64,000 nt of DNA from Cephalopachus bancanus (GCA_027257055.1 JAPVLO010000180.1:1736001-1800000); one strand, 5' to 3'; positions 51,101-61,785 are shown, counted from the stretch's first letter. A program made the numbers and translations. Notes: a model not told the origin generated them from the letters alone.

Positions 51101-51375
51101 TAGGAGTCTCACTCCGCCACCCAGGCTGGAGGGCTGTGGCACGCTCCCGGCCACCGCAGCCTCGACCTGCCGTGCTCCAGCGATCCTTCCACCTCAGCCT
51201 TCCAAGTAGCTGGAACTACAGGCGTGCGCTACCACGCCCGGCTGGTTTTTTGATTTATTGTAGAGATTAGGTCTCACCAAGTTGCCCAGGCGGGTCTCGA
51301 ACCCGCGGGCTCAGGCAATCCACTCATCTCAGCCTCCCAAGGTGTGGGATTACAGGGTGAGCCACCGAGCCCGGC
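50953..51375 (-). mobile_element. Alu, lineage-specific young type, antisense, inserted in mariner
   Basis: The perfect 17-bp duplication TTGGAGGAGATTCTTTC lies at 50,936-50,952 and 51,376-51,392. The T-tail position is taken by a long CTTT/CCTT/CCCT array. The body carries GTCTCACTCCGCCACCCAGG, GATTTATTGTAGAGATTAGG and AACCCGCGGGCTCAGGCAAT. Confidence 0.95.
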
Positions 51376-51408
51376 TTGGAGGAGATTCTTTCAACGTGTT
51401 TGCCCATT

Positions 51409-51730
51409 TCATGATGGGTGATTTACGAGCGCACCTGCCCACACTGTGCTGAGTGTTCAGCAGTTTTTGACCAAACATGGCATGACCCCTGTGCCCCACC
51501 CTCTGTATTCACCTGATCTCACCCTGAGTGACTTTTTGGTTTATTTGTTCCCCCGGCTGAAAAACTTCCTCAAAGGGAAACATTTTGCCCATGTGGAAGA
51601 GGGGAAACAAAAAACGGCAGAAGCCCTATATGGCATCAAACTCGACAAGTTCAAAATTTGTTTTAAACAACAGAAAAGGCATCTCTACAGGTGGATTGCA
51701 TCAGACGGAGAGTACTTTGAAGGTGACTGA
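51409..51730 (+). pseudogene. mariner transposase, C-terminal relic
   Basis: Seen: a frame open from before 51,446 to the TGA at 51,728-51,730. It encodes APAHT (about 51,429-51,443), then HPLYSPDLTLSDF and finally a GEYFEGD terminus. Known: mariner transposases use a D,D34D triad; the second Asp sits in an HDNAxxHT block and the third near SPDLxxxD, and the family ends in YFEGD. Here HD is present (near 51,411), but about ten bases interrupt HD-N-APAHT. The first Asp and the DNA-binding N-terminus are absent. This is a dead relic that still has about 95 open codons; nothing suggests expression. Confidence 0.82.
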
Positions 51731-51800
51731 AGTTTAAACATGTAAGAATGAAGATAATTTTTTGTAAATCAATTCAGGATTTTAAAAATCTCTTTGTGTA

Positions 51801-51960
51801 TTTATCCAGTCTCTTTTCTTTTCAATAAGTTTTTGAGAGTATATTTACTTTCCATCCTTTAACTATCAGATTTTCTGTTATTATGCTTTCTGACCATTTG
51901 TGGTAGACAGCTCACAGGTAGATTCCTAGAACTCCCGTTGTACAAACTTCATCTTTCAAC
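51801..51960 (-). mobile_element. old L1, antisense (right flank of mariner)
   Basis: Just after the TA the sequence resumes as TTTATCCAGTCTCTTTTC, matching the L1 3' segment that follows the ACCACAG at 50,771-50,779. Farther right the match fades. Confidence 0.5.
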
Positions 51961-52930
51961 TGGAAATTACTGAACCTACTTGTGTTTATTGTTATCACAG
52001 ATGCATTTGGATGTATTTATACCATTTTCCTCTGCATTTTTTCTTGCCCGATGCTTCTCGTTTCCTGTTTCCTTTGGTGCTGTGGACCCTCCCTCCTCCT
52101 GGCTTGGAGTGACACACCCTAGCTAGCCCAGCCCCAAAGGGGTCACCCCAGAAACGCCAACAAACACAGTTGGTCTAACACAGTTAGAAGCGAATCAACA
52201 CCTTCACGCCCCCTTTTCTGGTAGAGTTGACCCCAATCATTCCCTGGTTGACGCAACGTGGCTGACACAGCCCAGATCTGGCTTCTGGTCTAGCTCCCTT
52301 CTCTCTGGTGGGGGTGCCTCCAGGGAGTGGAACGCAGCAACAATGACAGCACGTCCCGCCCGTGATCACGTGTCTTTGTAGGACTCTGTCTCAGCAGATG
52401 GAAGAGAAGGACTTTCCTGCCCCCCACCCCGATACAGTTTATGGTGTATAACTTGAGGTTTCCAACTTGATGTTAGGGGAGCGTTCCATAGAAGTGGCCA
52501 TAGCGAAGCAGGTTAATAGAGCTGTCGCTTCACATCACTATTCTTTTGGGGCCTCCTGGCCTTGGAGAAGCAAAAAAATCACACGTGTGCATCCATGGAG
52601 AGGGCCACGTGATGGAGAACCATGGCAACCTGTCAGTGCTGGGCCCGGCAGGAAAACAGGAGCTTGTTCCTGAGCTGCAAGTAAATGGATTCTGCCATTC
52701 TTCTGGGGGAACCTGGGCAGAGTTTGCCTGGCATGCATGCATAAGGCTAGCCCAGCTGATACCAGGGCTGTAGCCTCTGAGGCACCACACAGAGGCCCCC
52801 GTCAGGCTGAGCCTGGACTCCTGACCCATGGAAATAAAGAGGCCACAAATGCATGCTGTCTTCAGTTTCTGTGATTCCTTTGTTAATGCACCAGTGGAAA
52901 ACCAATACATTTGTATGATAATTTTTGCCC
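51961..52930. other. unique sequence with a possible LTR remnant
   Basis: 52,730-52,925 (CTAGCCCAGCTGATACCAGG, CTCCTGACCCATGGAAATAA, GAAAACCAATACATTTG) resembles the 3' end of a mammalian ERVL/MaLR-type LTR. 52,440-52,730 may be its front half. The assignment is weak. No gene seen. Confidence 0.35.
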
Positions 52931-52932
52931 CC

Positions 52933-53240
52933 ATTTTTTTTTTTTTTGAGTTGGAGTGTCACTCTGTCACTCAGGCTGGAGTGCAGTGGCACACTCACAG
53001 CCACCCCAGCATCAACCTGTTGGGCTCTGACGATCTTTCCGCCTCTGCCTTCTAAGTAGCCAGAACTACAGGTGCATACTACCACACCTGGTGAATTTTT
53101 TATTTATTGTAGAGATAATAATAATAATATTGGGATCTCGCCAAGTTGCCCAGGCTGGCCTCAAACCCACGGGCTCAGGCAATCCACTTGACTTGGCCTC
53201 CCAAAATTCTGGGATTGTAGAGCCATTGAGCCCGACCATT
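52933..53240 (-). mobile_element. Alu, lineage-specific young type, antisense
   Basis: T run, GAGTTGGAGTGTCACTCTGT, GGCACACTCACAGCCACCCC, and linker TTTATTGTAGAGATAATAAT with a small (AAT)n expansion. Left arm to GCCATTGAGCCCGACC. Confidence 0.9.
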
Positions 53241-53322
53241 CCCCAATTTTTTATTTAATTTGCTGGAAAAGCCACTGGAGCCTGGTGTGTCCTTTGTGTG
53301 AGTATTTTGTTTATTTATTTAT

Positions 53323-53600
53323 TTTGAGTCAAGAGCCTTGCTCTGTTGCCCAGGCTGCAGTGGCACAATCATGGCTGCCTGCAGCCCCGATCTCCTGGTC
53401 TCGAGTGACCCTTTTGCATGAGTCTCCCAAGTAGCTAGGTGTGCTGCCATGCGTGGCTAATTTTTTGATTTTTTTTTTGTAGAGATGAGGTCTCACTATG
53501 TCACCTAGGGCTGCTTTTGAACTCCTGGACTCAAACAGTCCTCCCACCTTGGTCTCCCAAACTGCTGGGATTACAGATATATGCCACCAACCCTGGCCTG
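53323..53600 (-). mobile_element. Alu, J-like type, antisense
   Basis: GAGTCAAGAGCCTTGCTCTG, GTGGCACAATCATGGCTGCC, AGAGATGAGGTCTCACTATG and left arm to CCACCAACCCTGGCC. Confidence 0.87.
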
Positions 53601-53609
53601 TGTGATGAT

Positions 53610-54290
53610 TTTGAATAATAGATTTATTAAAACAGTCATAGGACCACTCAGACTTCCTATTTCTTCTGGTGTCAGTTTTAGTATTGGTGTACTACTAGGC
53701 ACTTGTTTATTTCCTTTCACCTTTAAAATATGTTGACACAAAGTTGTTCACATTATGCTTTTTTGACTTTTTAAATATGGACAGGGTCTGTAGTGATGCC
53801 CCTTTATATATCTTTATATTGGTTATCTGCAGCTTCTCTCTTTGTTTCTGAATTCATTGCGCCAGAGGATTATAAAATTCATTTTTATTTGTAAAGACCC
53901 AAGTTTTTGCTTTATCATCTACTTTGTATCTTGTAAATTTAATGCTTTTTTGCTCTTTTATTAGTTAACTCTTGTTGTTTTTGTTGTATCTTTTCTAAGT
54001 TCTTGAGATAGATTTTTTTTCTTTTTTGGTAATATATGCATTTAAGGCTATTTAAATGTTCCCCTGATGTTCTAGTGGCATCCCACAAGTGCTGGTGTTT
54101 AGCATTTTATTATTACTGAGTTCAAAATATTATCACATTTCTATTGTCATTATTTTTTTTGACCCATGTGTGTTTCAGAAATGTCTTTCTTTAATTTTCA
54201 TGCACAAGAGGCCCTTTTGGTTTTGTTTGTGCTATTAATTCCTAGCTTAATTTCATTGTGGTTAGGGAACATACTCAGAATAACTTTTTA
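53610..54290 (-). mobile_element. old L1 ORF2 fragment, antisense
   Basis: AATTCATTGCGCCAGAGGAT, CCAAGTTTTTGCTTTATCAT, CCCCTGATGTTCTAGTGGCA, GACCCATGTGTGTTTCAGAA and AATTTCATTGTGGTTAGGGA correspond to reverse-complemented L1 ORF2. No frame survives. Confidence 0.7.
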
Positions 54291-54900
54291 AAATTGAAGT
54301 ATAATTTACACATAGTAAATTGTCAGTGCAGTTTGATGAGATTGGTCAAGGTGCACACCCACATAACTAGGAACTCTATTCAGCTACGGGACGTTTCCAT
54401 CACTCCAGGGAGGCGTTCGTGCCCCTTCTCACCAGCCCACCTCCACCCCCTCCCTCTGTGCCTAAGCAGCTGTGGTCTCAGGATCCATCACTAGGACTTA
54501 ATGTTGTCTGCCCTAGAATTTTACATAAATGATGTCTCATAGCACACACTCCTCTGTGTCTGACTTCTCTCATGCAGCATACAGTTTTGAGATTTGTCCG
54601 TGCTATTCTGTGTGAATTCCTTTTCTACTGAGTAGCATTTCGTTGTGTGGGACTGGACCAAGGCATTTCCATCCATTCCCTTTTGATGGACATTTAGATT
54701 GTTTTCCAGTGTTTGCTATTCTTAGTAGCCAAGTAAACACTCTTGTACAAGTCTTTTTGTGGACAGATGTCCCATTTCTCGTGGGCAAGCACTTAAGAGT
54801 GGAGTTGCTGGAGAATGGAGTCGGTGTGTATTTAACTTGATAAGAAATGACCATGCTGCCTCCCACAGCAGCTGTGCTGTATCTCACCAGGATGCTAAGG
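54291..54900 (-). mobile_element. old L1 3' region, antisense
   Basis: AAATTGAAGTATAATTTACA, TAGGAACTCTATTCAGCTAC, CACTGAGTAG-like CTACTGAGTAGCATTTCGTT, GATGGACATTTAGATTGTTT and GTGGAGTTGCTGGAGAATGG follow the reverse-complemented L1 3' end. It joins the ORF2 piece before it out of order, so it is a separate insertion or a rearrangement. Confidence 0.78.
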
Positions 54901-55835
54901 AGAACCAGACATCATTTTCATCTCTGCAAGTTCAATTTTGCCCTTTTAAAATAAATCTTCCGTGTCTCTTCTTGCATTTTTGAGCATCTATAATGTGGTT
55001 GCAGGAACTGTTTTAATGTCCACATTTACCAGTTTTAACATCTAAGACATTTTGGAGCCAGTGTTAATGTACTCGTTTTTCTCATCTTTAGAGATTGCAT
55101 TTTTTACCTCTTTGCGTGCCTGGCAATCTTTGATTGGATACCAGTCTCTGAATTCTACGTGTTATGTGACAAACAGTTTGTGTTCCTGGAAACATTCTTG
55201 ATTTTTTTTTCTGTGATGCCATTGAACTAGATGGAAGCAGGTTTTCCTTGGGTCTTGCTTTTGGTGTTTGTCGGGCAGGACCAGCCACGGTCTAGTTGGG
55301 GCTAATTCCGTTACTGCTGAGGCCAGGCCCTTCTGATGCTCCACCCACGTGTCCCCCAAGGCACGGCATTTTCCAGCCTGGCTGGTGGATCAGGCACTCT
55401 TCATTCCAGTCCTCTCAGATGTGTTTTTCCCTGAGTTTGGGTGGTTTTCTCGGGTGCATGCACTGATTTGGTACAACACCGGACACTCGCAGGGAAGTCC
55501 TCTCCCGAACCCTGGAGTTCTCTCCCTGTGTCAAGCTCTGCTCCCTGGTGTTCTGACCTGGAGGCTCACGGCGGTTCCTCTTCTCTCCCGGGCCCTTCTC
55601 CTCTGAACAGCAGTCTGGAAATGCCCTCCAGGCAGGGACAAGGGTGATTGCAGGGCTTGTCCCACTTGCTCTTGTCGCTCAGTGTGGTTGTCTCTGGTCA
55701 CCGGATAGCCAGTGTCTCGAAAACCCTTGTTTCGTACATCGGGTAGGTTTCTTTGCTTGTTTCAGGCAGGGGCGTAAATTTGGCCCCTGTTACTTCACCT
55801 TGGATAGAAGTGGAAATCCTCAATAGGCGGTTTTG
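54901..55835. other. unique or unrecognised old repeat
   Basis: 54,950-55,260 may continue the old L1. The rest is unique, with no domain-bearing frame. Confidence 0.3.
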
Positions 55836-55843
55836 TTTTTTGT

Positions 55844-56135
55844 TTTTTTGTTTTTTTTTTTGAGTCGGAGTCTCACTCTGTCGCCCAGACTGGAGTGCAG
55901 TGGCCACTCCCGGCCACCGCAGCCTCGACCTGCCGGGCTCCGGCGATCCTTCCGCCTCAGCCTTCCGAGTAGCCAGAATTACAGGCACGCGCTACCACGC
56001 CCGGCTGATTTTTTGATTTATTGTAGAGATGAGGTCTCGCTGCCCAGGTGGGTCTCGAACCCGCGGGCTCAGGCAATCCACTCACCTCAGCCTCCCAAGG
56101 TGTGGGATTACAGACGGAGCCACTGAGCCCGGCTA
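55844..56135 (-). mobile_element. Alu, lineage-specific young type, antisense, little diverged
   Basis: GAGTCGGAGTCTCACTCTGT, GCCACTCCCGGCCACCGCAG, GATTTATTGTAGAGATGAGG, GAACCCGCGGGCTCAGGCAA and CCACTGAGCCCGGC. One of the best-preserved copies in the window. Confidence 0.95.
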
Positions 56136-56149
56136 ACAGGTGTTTTTAT

Positions 56150-57060
56150 ATAAGAACCTCTGAGCACTTAATGTATTCCCCTTCTGACCATGTTGCTGTC
56201 ATCATCTCTTCTATTTCTATTTACTGAGTACAGACTTAGTAAATAGAAATGTTTTTTGAAATTGATGTTTGTTCATATATGCCATTTTTCATCGCTTTCC
56301 TTCTCTGCCTGATTCTGAGCTTCCATCTGAAATAAATTTTTTTCTGCCTAAAGAATACTCTATGTTTTTTTTAACTGTGGATATGCTTTGATGCATTTCT
56401 TATAGTTTTTATATGTTTGAATATATTTTTATTTCATTTTCTTCCTTGAAGGATATTCTTGCTGAGTATAGCATTCTAAGTTAGCAATGATTTCCTTTCA
56501 GCACTTAGAGATATTATCCCATAGTCCTTGGCTTCTAGCTTTCTGTTGTTGTTGTTGTTAAGAGGCTCTTTAAAGATAATTTTCCTTCTGACTGCTTCTT
56601 AAAGATTTTACCCATGTTTTTGTTTTTCACCTGTTTACAATGTAGCTTCAATTCTTCTATTGATTTTGCACAATTCTCAACCACTTTCTCTTCAAAGATT
56701 GCTTCTGCACCATTCTTTTTCCTCTGGGATTCCAATTGCATGTATGTTTGACCCTCTCATTGTGTCCCTTATTTCTCCTACACCCTGCTGAGTTTTCCAC
56801 TCCCCTTTGTCTCTCCATAATTTCTTTTCTTTTCTTTTTTTAAAGCTAATTCTTTTCACCTATGTCTAGTCAGTTGTTAAACCTATCCATTAAATTCCTA
56901 ATTTGGGTTATTTTATCTTTCAGTTCTAGAATTTCCATTTCACCAATTTTAAATATTAACTGGGTTATTCTCTGAAATTCTAAGCCTTGTCTTTATTTTA
57001 TTGGACAACAGACGTGCTCGTCTTTTCTCCATGAATGACTGGCAAGTGTCTCCGCCACGT
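56150..57060 (-). mobile_element. old L1 ORF2/3' fragment, antisense
   Basis: GGATATTCTTGCTGAGTATA, TCAGCACTTAGAGATATTAT and CTCTGGGATTCCAATTGCAT are typical of reverse-complemented old L1. The surroundings are AT-rich with no open frame. Confidence 0.65.
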
Positions 57061-57581
57061 TGCATATGCACTGCTGACTTCTGAGCATGAGGTGTGCCGG
57101 ACGTAAATTCAGTCTCTTACTTTATGCTCTCAGGTTCTGCTTATTGCTCCAAAATTTCCAGATTTTGCAAACTTACCTTGGCTCGTGATTTTATGGGGAG
57201 GCCCAGATGTCAGGGGAGAGCCACCAACTTTATTCTCTTCTGACACATGATCACACTGAGTTTGCCATGGAACCACAGCCATGGTGGTTAAGCCGTGAAC
57301 CATAAATTCAGCAAACAAGAGATAGTCGCTGCCGTCCAGAAACTTATCATCCAACGTGGGAGACAAAAAGAATGCAGATTAAGTCATTAGTAGGACATGC
57401 TGAAAACGAGCAGCTGTCAGGACTCATGGTGAGGTGGGCAGGGTCTGAGTATCCTTCTCTCTCTGAATGGAGACTCTGAAGCTAGGGCGGTTATGAAAGC
57501 CCTCATCGTCTCTGCCAGGCCTACGTGGGGTCTCGCGGTGGATGACATCCTTAATCCTGCCATCCAAAAAATAAAAAGGGG
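57061..57581. other. unique sequence with a possible L2 remnant
   Basis: 57,295-57,400 (GAACCATAAATTCAGCAAAC, GTCGCTGCCGTCCAGAAACT, AACGTGGGAGACAAAAAGAA) resembles reverse-complemented L2 3' end. Otherwise nothing recognised. Confidence 0.4.
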
Positions 57582-57705
57582 GGCTGTGTGCAGCGGCTCA
57601 CACCTGTGATGCCAGCACTTTGGGAAACCAAGGCGGAAGGATTGCTTGAGGCCAGGATTTCGAGAGCAGCCTGGGCAACATTGCGAGGCCCTGTCTCTAC
57701 AATTC
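57582..57705 (+). mobile_element. free left Alu monomer, sense
   Basis: GTGCAGCGGCTCACACCTGT, TTTGGGAAACCAAGGCGGAA and GAGAGCAGCCTGGGCAACAT to CTGTCTCTACAA. No right arm. Confidence 0.82.
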
Positions 57706-58484
57706 CCCTCCTCCCCCAAACCCCAAAATCCCCCGGAATCCACTGGTTCTTTCCCTTGACAAGCATCTGAACACATTGTATCCCAGACCTGCCCCATGCA
57801 CCTCCCATTTCAGACGCTTCAGATTGGGTTTTTTTTTTTTTTTTGGTGGAAGTTGCAAGACAGGGGGAGGCCTTGCAAAGGAGCAGCTGGGGAGGAGGGG
57901 GAAGGAGCCCGTGACCCCGACCCTGACCCGCCCTCTTACTTCCCCAGGATACGTGGTTCTTTTTGGGGGTCGGGACCCAGTAGATGTGGCCCACAGAGGG
58001 TCCTCATCTCACCCTCTGGCTTGGTGTGGGGTGGGGGAGGGGGCCGGAAGCCCATCACCGCTTCTCCGTGCTGCAGGCCCGACTGTGATTTGGAGACCGG
58101 CGACTGTGTCTTTTCATCCCCGAGTCCCCAGCCTGGCACGTCTTGGGTCGCCGCACGTGTTTTCTGGAGCTGTTCCCCGCAGCCCCCTGCGGAGGCCCCT
58201 GCCTTAAGGTGCACTGTGTCACCCCCATCCCAGATGAGGCCTGCCGAGGCTGGCCGGCCTGCTTCTGGCCCCAGCCAGGTTGGCTGCATGCCCTGCTCAG
58301 TCTCCATCCCTTCTGCCACACCCTCCCGCGTTGTGCCAGCTCACGGCCGGCCCACCTCTCCAGGATTCCTACGGGACTCATTTCAGTACGAAGAGCATCT
58401 GCGGAAATCACGCCTGTCTGCCAGACTCTGTCCCACGTGCTTTGACACTTTGCCTCACGTCTTGGCAACAGGTGAGGAGATACT
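57706..58484. other. GC-rich unique sequence
   Basis: A T15 run at about 57,829-57,844 lies within overlapping plus-strand frames of 143 and 262 codons (57,776-58,584). These have no domain, and the longer one ends inside a MIR, so I do not call a gene. Confidence 0.35.
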
Positions 58485-58600
58485 TGCATTGTTGCCATTT
58501 TGCAAAAGAGAAACCTGGAGTCCGCAGGGATTGCACGATGCACCCAGGACAGCACAGCTACTCAGTGCCAGAGCTGGGGTCTGACCCCCTGGACTGACCA
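58485..58600 (-). repeat. MIR SINE, antisense
   Basis: TGTTGCCATTTTGCAAAAGA, CAGGACAGCACAGCTACTCA and CAGAGCTGGGGTCTGACCCC are the reverse complement of the MIR core and head. Confidence 0.82.
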
Positions 58601-58750
58601 GGAAGCCCTAGCCCGTGAGCAGCAGGCCACACAGCTTCTCTTGCTGTGTAAGACTCGGTCCCCGCTGGAAGGCACGGTGCTCAGGGGCAGGGGCCGGTCT
58701 TTAGGTTTTGTTTCTGTGTCTGGGGATCTACCCACTCCCGAAGTCATGCA

Positions 58751-59050
58751 CGGCAAGTGGCCCACACTGTCATTCCAGCAGCTGGGGAGGCCGAGGTGGG
58801 AGGCCGAGGTGGGAGGACTGCCTGAGTCCAGGAGTGCGAGACCAGCCTGGGCAACATGACGAGACCTTGTCACAAAAAAATTAAAAAATTATCCATGCGT
58901 GGTGAGGTGCACTTGTAGTCCCAGCTTGAGAGGCGAGCCAGAAGGATTGCTTGAGCCCAGCAGGTTGAGGTTGTGGTGGCCGCTATCATGCCACCACACT
59001 CCAGCCTGGGCCACTGAGCGAGACCTCACGCAAAAAACAAAAACAAACAA
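58751..59050 (+). mobile_element. Alu, sense, with a short internal tandem duplication
   Basis: Left arm with GGGAGGCCGAGGTGGGAGGC (a duplicated GGAGGCCGAGGTG at 58,787-58,812), linker, right arm GCCCAGCAGGTTGAGGTTGT, and an (AAAC)n-type tail. Confidence 0.85.
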
Positions 59051-61295
59051 GCAAAACATTGCTGCGGTGCGGGATGTCACCGGTGGCGCTGTCAGGCCAC
59101 AGATGGCCACTAGGTGGTGCTCCACACCCGGGAGTGGCCAGCGCGGGCGGCTCTCGCAAGAGGCAGGGCTGGGGACCCGGCGAGGGGAGGTGGCCTTTGC
59201 AGGGGTGGGGTGGCGGGGCCGGTGGAGGAAGGAGGCGTCATGTGGCATCCTGTGAAGGGGGCCGGGCCACCGAGGGGCAGAGCGGGTCTGCTGTCCCACG
59301 CCAGTGGGAGCCAGCCAGGGCCACGGGCCACAGGAGGTCAGAGACCTGGCCTTCCTCCCTGCAGGGCCCAGGTGCACGTGGCCGGGTCAGCGCTGCTTCC
59401 GCTACCTGCCTCCCACCAGGCCTTCCGCCCCGTGGAGTTTCAGGGCCTCGGGAGCAGCGTGTGGTGAGCGAGTCCAGCCCCGGCCCTGGCCACCCGTCCA
59501 TCTGCCCCTGCACACACACCTCTCTGGCCCAGTCACATTTCGCGGAGAGGCGGGTGTTCGGGGTTGGGGGGAAGGATTGCAAGGCTTGGATGCGGGCAGG
59601 GAGGGCTCCCTGGAAGGGGAGGGCCTGGTGGGTGGGTAGGGTCTGACTCTGTGTCTTTGAGTGCCCGGTCTTGTGCCTGGCAGTTTCGCCTAGCGGGAAA
59701 ACAGAGGGCGTCAGGAGACCCGGGCATGGGCCACGGAGTCGTGGTGGGTGGTGACTGTGTCGCAGCCTCAGTTTCTGCTTCTGCAGGTGACCGTGTGCAC
59801 TGCCCGTGGCAGGATGGTCTTGTGGGCGAAAGGGCTAACCCTAAGGGCTCTGGGTCAGCAGGTGGGAACAGGACAGCTGTCCAGGGCTCCCAGCCTGCGG
59901 CTCCTGGCCCCTTGTGGGGACCACCCATCCCCGAGGTCCTCTGATCTGTGACCACAAGGGAAACACGCAGCAGGGATGCAGGCTAGAGGCCAGCATCCCA
60001 GGCATGTGGGTGGAGCTCACCTGTCAGTCACCGCCCCCAGCTGCCACTGGCCAGGGCACGGCCGTCTATGGGCAGCACAGGGTCCAGGCCCTGGGGAGCC
60101 GCAGACACCCTGTCCTCAGAGGCAGCCAGGCCCCTGCACCCGCCTGGGCTCTGCCCACTCACCCTGCCCACTCACCCTCGCTTCCTCCTGCGGCCTGCCT
60201 TCCCCTCCCGCCCTCTCTGCCCCGGCCCTGTCCGCTCTGTCTCCCCTCTCTCCTTCCCCTGCCCTGCCTACCCTTTCTTGTCCCACCCATGTCTGCACCC
60301 CAAAAACCATGTGGCTCAGGGCTGGGTTAAATGGCAGCTTCCTCCAACACCGCAGGTCACAGGGAGAGGACAGGGCGTCTTCCGCACCCTCCCCGCCTTG
60401 CCTCTCTGGAGGAGGGCCTTGGCCAGGGGACTTCCTGGGGGAGGGGGCCCCCGGGGGCCGGGACCACGGGAGAAGAGCTGGGGAGCTGACCTTCTGCCTG
60501 CCTTGGCAGAAGGGACAGGTCTCTCCAGAGCCCCTCCCGCTCGGAGGAGGACAGCCCCAGCGGGGACCGGGGGCCTCCAGGGGCCTCGCCCTGATGGGCC
60601 CGGGGACTGTGGCGCTGGCCTCTCGGGGGCAGAGGCAGAAGGGCCAGGGACCCTGTGCAGAGACCCAGGGAGGATGTGGCTGGCTGAGGGAGGCTGCCCT
60701 CCCTGTGTGTGTGTGGGGGGGCCTGTGGCTCAAGCCAGGGGCCTGGGGGGCAGCCTTTCAGAGGGACATGAAGAATTCATGGGGCCTTTGTGCTGGTGGC
60801 CCTGAACCCTGGCGGGGACAATGACAGGCAGGGCCTTGTCTCCCCCCAGGCAGTGTCAAGTGTTGGGGGCTGGTGGGTGGGGAGTCCCTTCCCAGGAGGG
60901 CTGGTCCTGTAACCTGACCAGGCGCCAAATCCAGCGCTAATTAGCTGGAAATTAAATTTTCCATTTGGCTGAGCCAGAGACAGCCAGGGGAGGGGCCGCA
61001 AGTGAGGAGGGCCGTTGGGGTGAGGGAGGGTGGTGCGTGGGTGCGTTGGGCCGCCCTGGTGGCGTGGGAAAGGCGGGCGCCCCCGGCAGGCAAGCACGGT
61101 CCGAGACTCAGCCGGGCGAACAGACGGGCACGTTGTGGGGTGGGAGCACGTCGCCCGTGCCCGGTGAGGAAGAAGGCGGTCAGGGTGCCCAGGATGTCTC
61201 CAGGAAGGCCCTGCATCCCCCAGATGGCCCAGCGCCTGCTGCGTGCTCACTCAGCCCCATGCCCACCTGCAGGGCGCTGCCTGAAATTTCATTAG
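59051..61295. other. long GC-rich unique sequence, the largest repeat-free block of the right half
   Basis: About 2.2 kb with no recognised interspersed repeat and frequent CpG. Open frames of up to 282 codons run on both strands (59,976-60,824; 60,068-60,805; 60,116-60,733 minus), as expected for GC-rich DNA; no domain or clear splice pattern. An AT-rich island at 60,930-60,970 stands out as possibly regulatory. Confidence 0.4.
60933..60970. promoter_or_regulatory. AT-rich palindromic element with homeodomain-type core
   Basis: GCTAATTAGC at 60,938-60,947 is a perfect palindrome inside the imperfect CCAGCGCTAATTAGCTGG. It is followed by AAATTAAATTTTCC. TAATTA is the core of many homeodomain binding sites. 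It lies in a GC-rich, repeat-free block. Regulatory function is inference. Confidence 0.4.
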
Positions 61296-61309
61296 AAATT
61301 CACTTCTTT

Positions 61310-61606
61310 TTCTTTTTTTTTTTTGAGTTGGAGTCTCACTCTGTTGCCCAGGCTGGAGTGCAGTAGCATACTCACCGCCACCCCAGCGGCGACCTGCTGG
61401 GCTCTGGGATCCTTCTGCCTCAGTCTTCCAAGTATCCGGAACTACAGGTGTGCACTACCATGCCTGGCTAATCTTTTGATTTATTGTAGAGAGGAGGTCT
61501 CGCCCAGTTGCCAGAGCTGGTCTCGAACCCACAGGCTCAGGCAATCTTCTTGTCTCAGCCTCCCAAAGTGCTGGGATATACAGGCTGAGCCACCGGGCCT
61601 GGCCAT
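61310..61606 (-). mobile_element. Alu, lineage-specific young type, antisense, with target-site duplication
   Basis: The 14-bp duplication AAATTCACTTCTTT lies at 61,296-61,309 and 61,607-61,620. The body carries GAGTTGGAGTCTCACTCTGT, GATTTATTGTAGAGAGGAGG and AACCCACAGGCTCAGGCAAT. Confidence 0.95.
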
Positions 61607-61620
61607 AAATTCACTTCTTT

Positions 61621-61785
61621 AGCCGGGCGTGGTGGTGTGTGCCTGTAGTTCCAGCTACTTGGAAGGCTGGGGTGGAAGGATCACCTGAGCCCAGCAGGTC
61701 AAGGCTGTGATGGTCATGAGCTGGCACTCCAGCCTGGGCCACAGAGTGAGACCCCAATGCCAAAAAAAAAAAAAGGAAAAAAAGA
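61621..61785 (+). mobile_element. Alu right arm, sense, adjoining the antisense Alu
   Basis: Starts AGCCGGGCGTGGTGGTGTGT, then CTTGGAAGGCTGGGGTGGAA and CCCAGCAGGTCAAGGCTGTG, and ends GAGACCCCAATGCC with an A-rich tail. 5'-truncated Alu of the same lineage. Confidence 0.88.

Larger units (their letters stand above)
50780..51800 (+). mobile_element. mariner-family DNA transposon, internally deleted, interrupted by Alu
   Basis: The target TA is duplicated at 50,780-50,781 and 51,799-51,800. The left end begins CATGAGGGGCATTTTAAAAA and the right end is an approximate inverted match (ATTCAGGATTTTAAAAATCT). Without the Alu insertion (about 440 bp) the element is about 580 bp. This is well short of the roughly 1.3 kb of an intact mariner, so the N-terminal part of the transposase is gone. 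The sequence next to the TA reads as L1 on both sides. Confidence 0.82.

Noticed and set aside
50905..51270. 121-codon frame with long Leu/Pro/Ser runs
   Set aside because: It is the translation of the CTTT/CCTT/CCCT array plus Alu.
57796..58584. 262-codon plus-strand open frame
   Set aside because: Crosses a T15 run and ends inside an antisense MIR. No domain.
59976..60824. 282-codon plus-strand open frame in GC-rich DNA with a rival 245-codon frame in another phase
   Set aside because: Two overlapping long frames in the same sequence are expected where GC content is high. No motif, splice pattern or initiation context separates either from chance.
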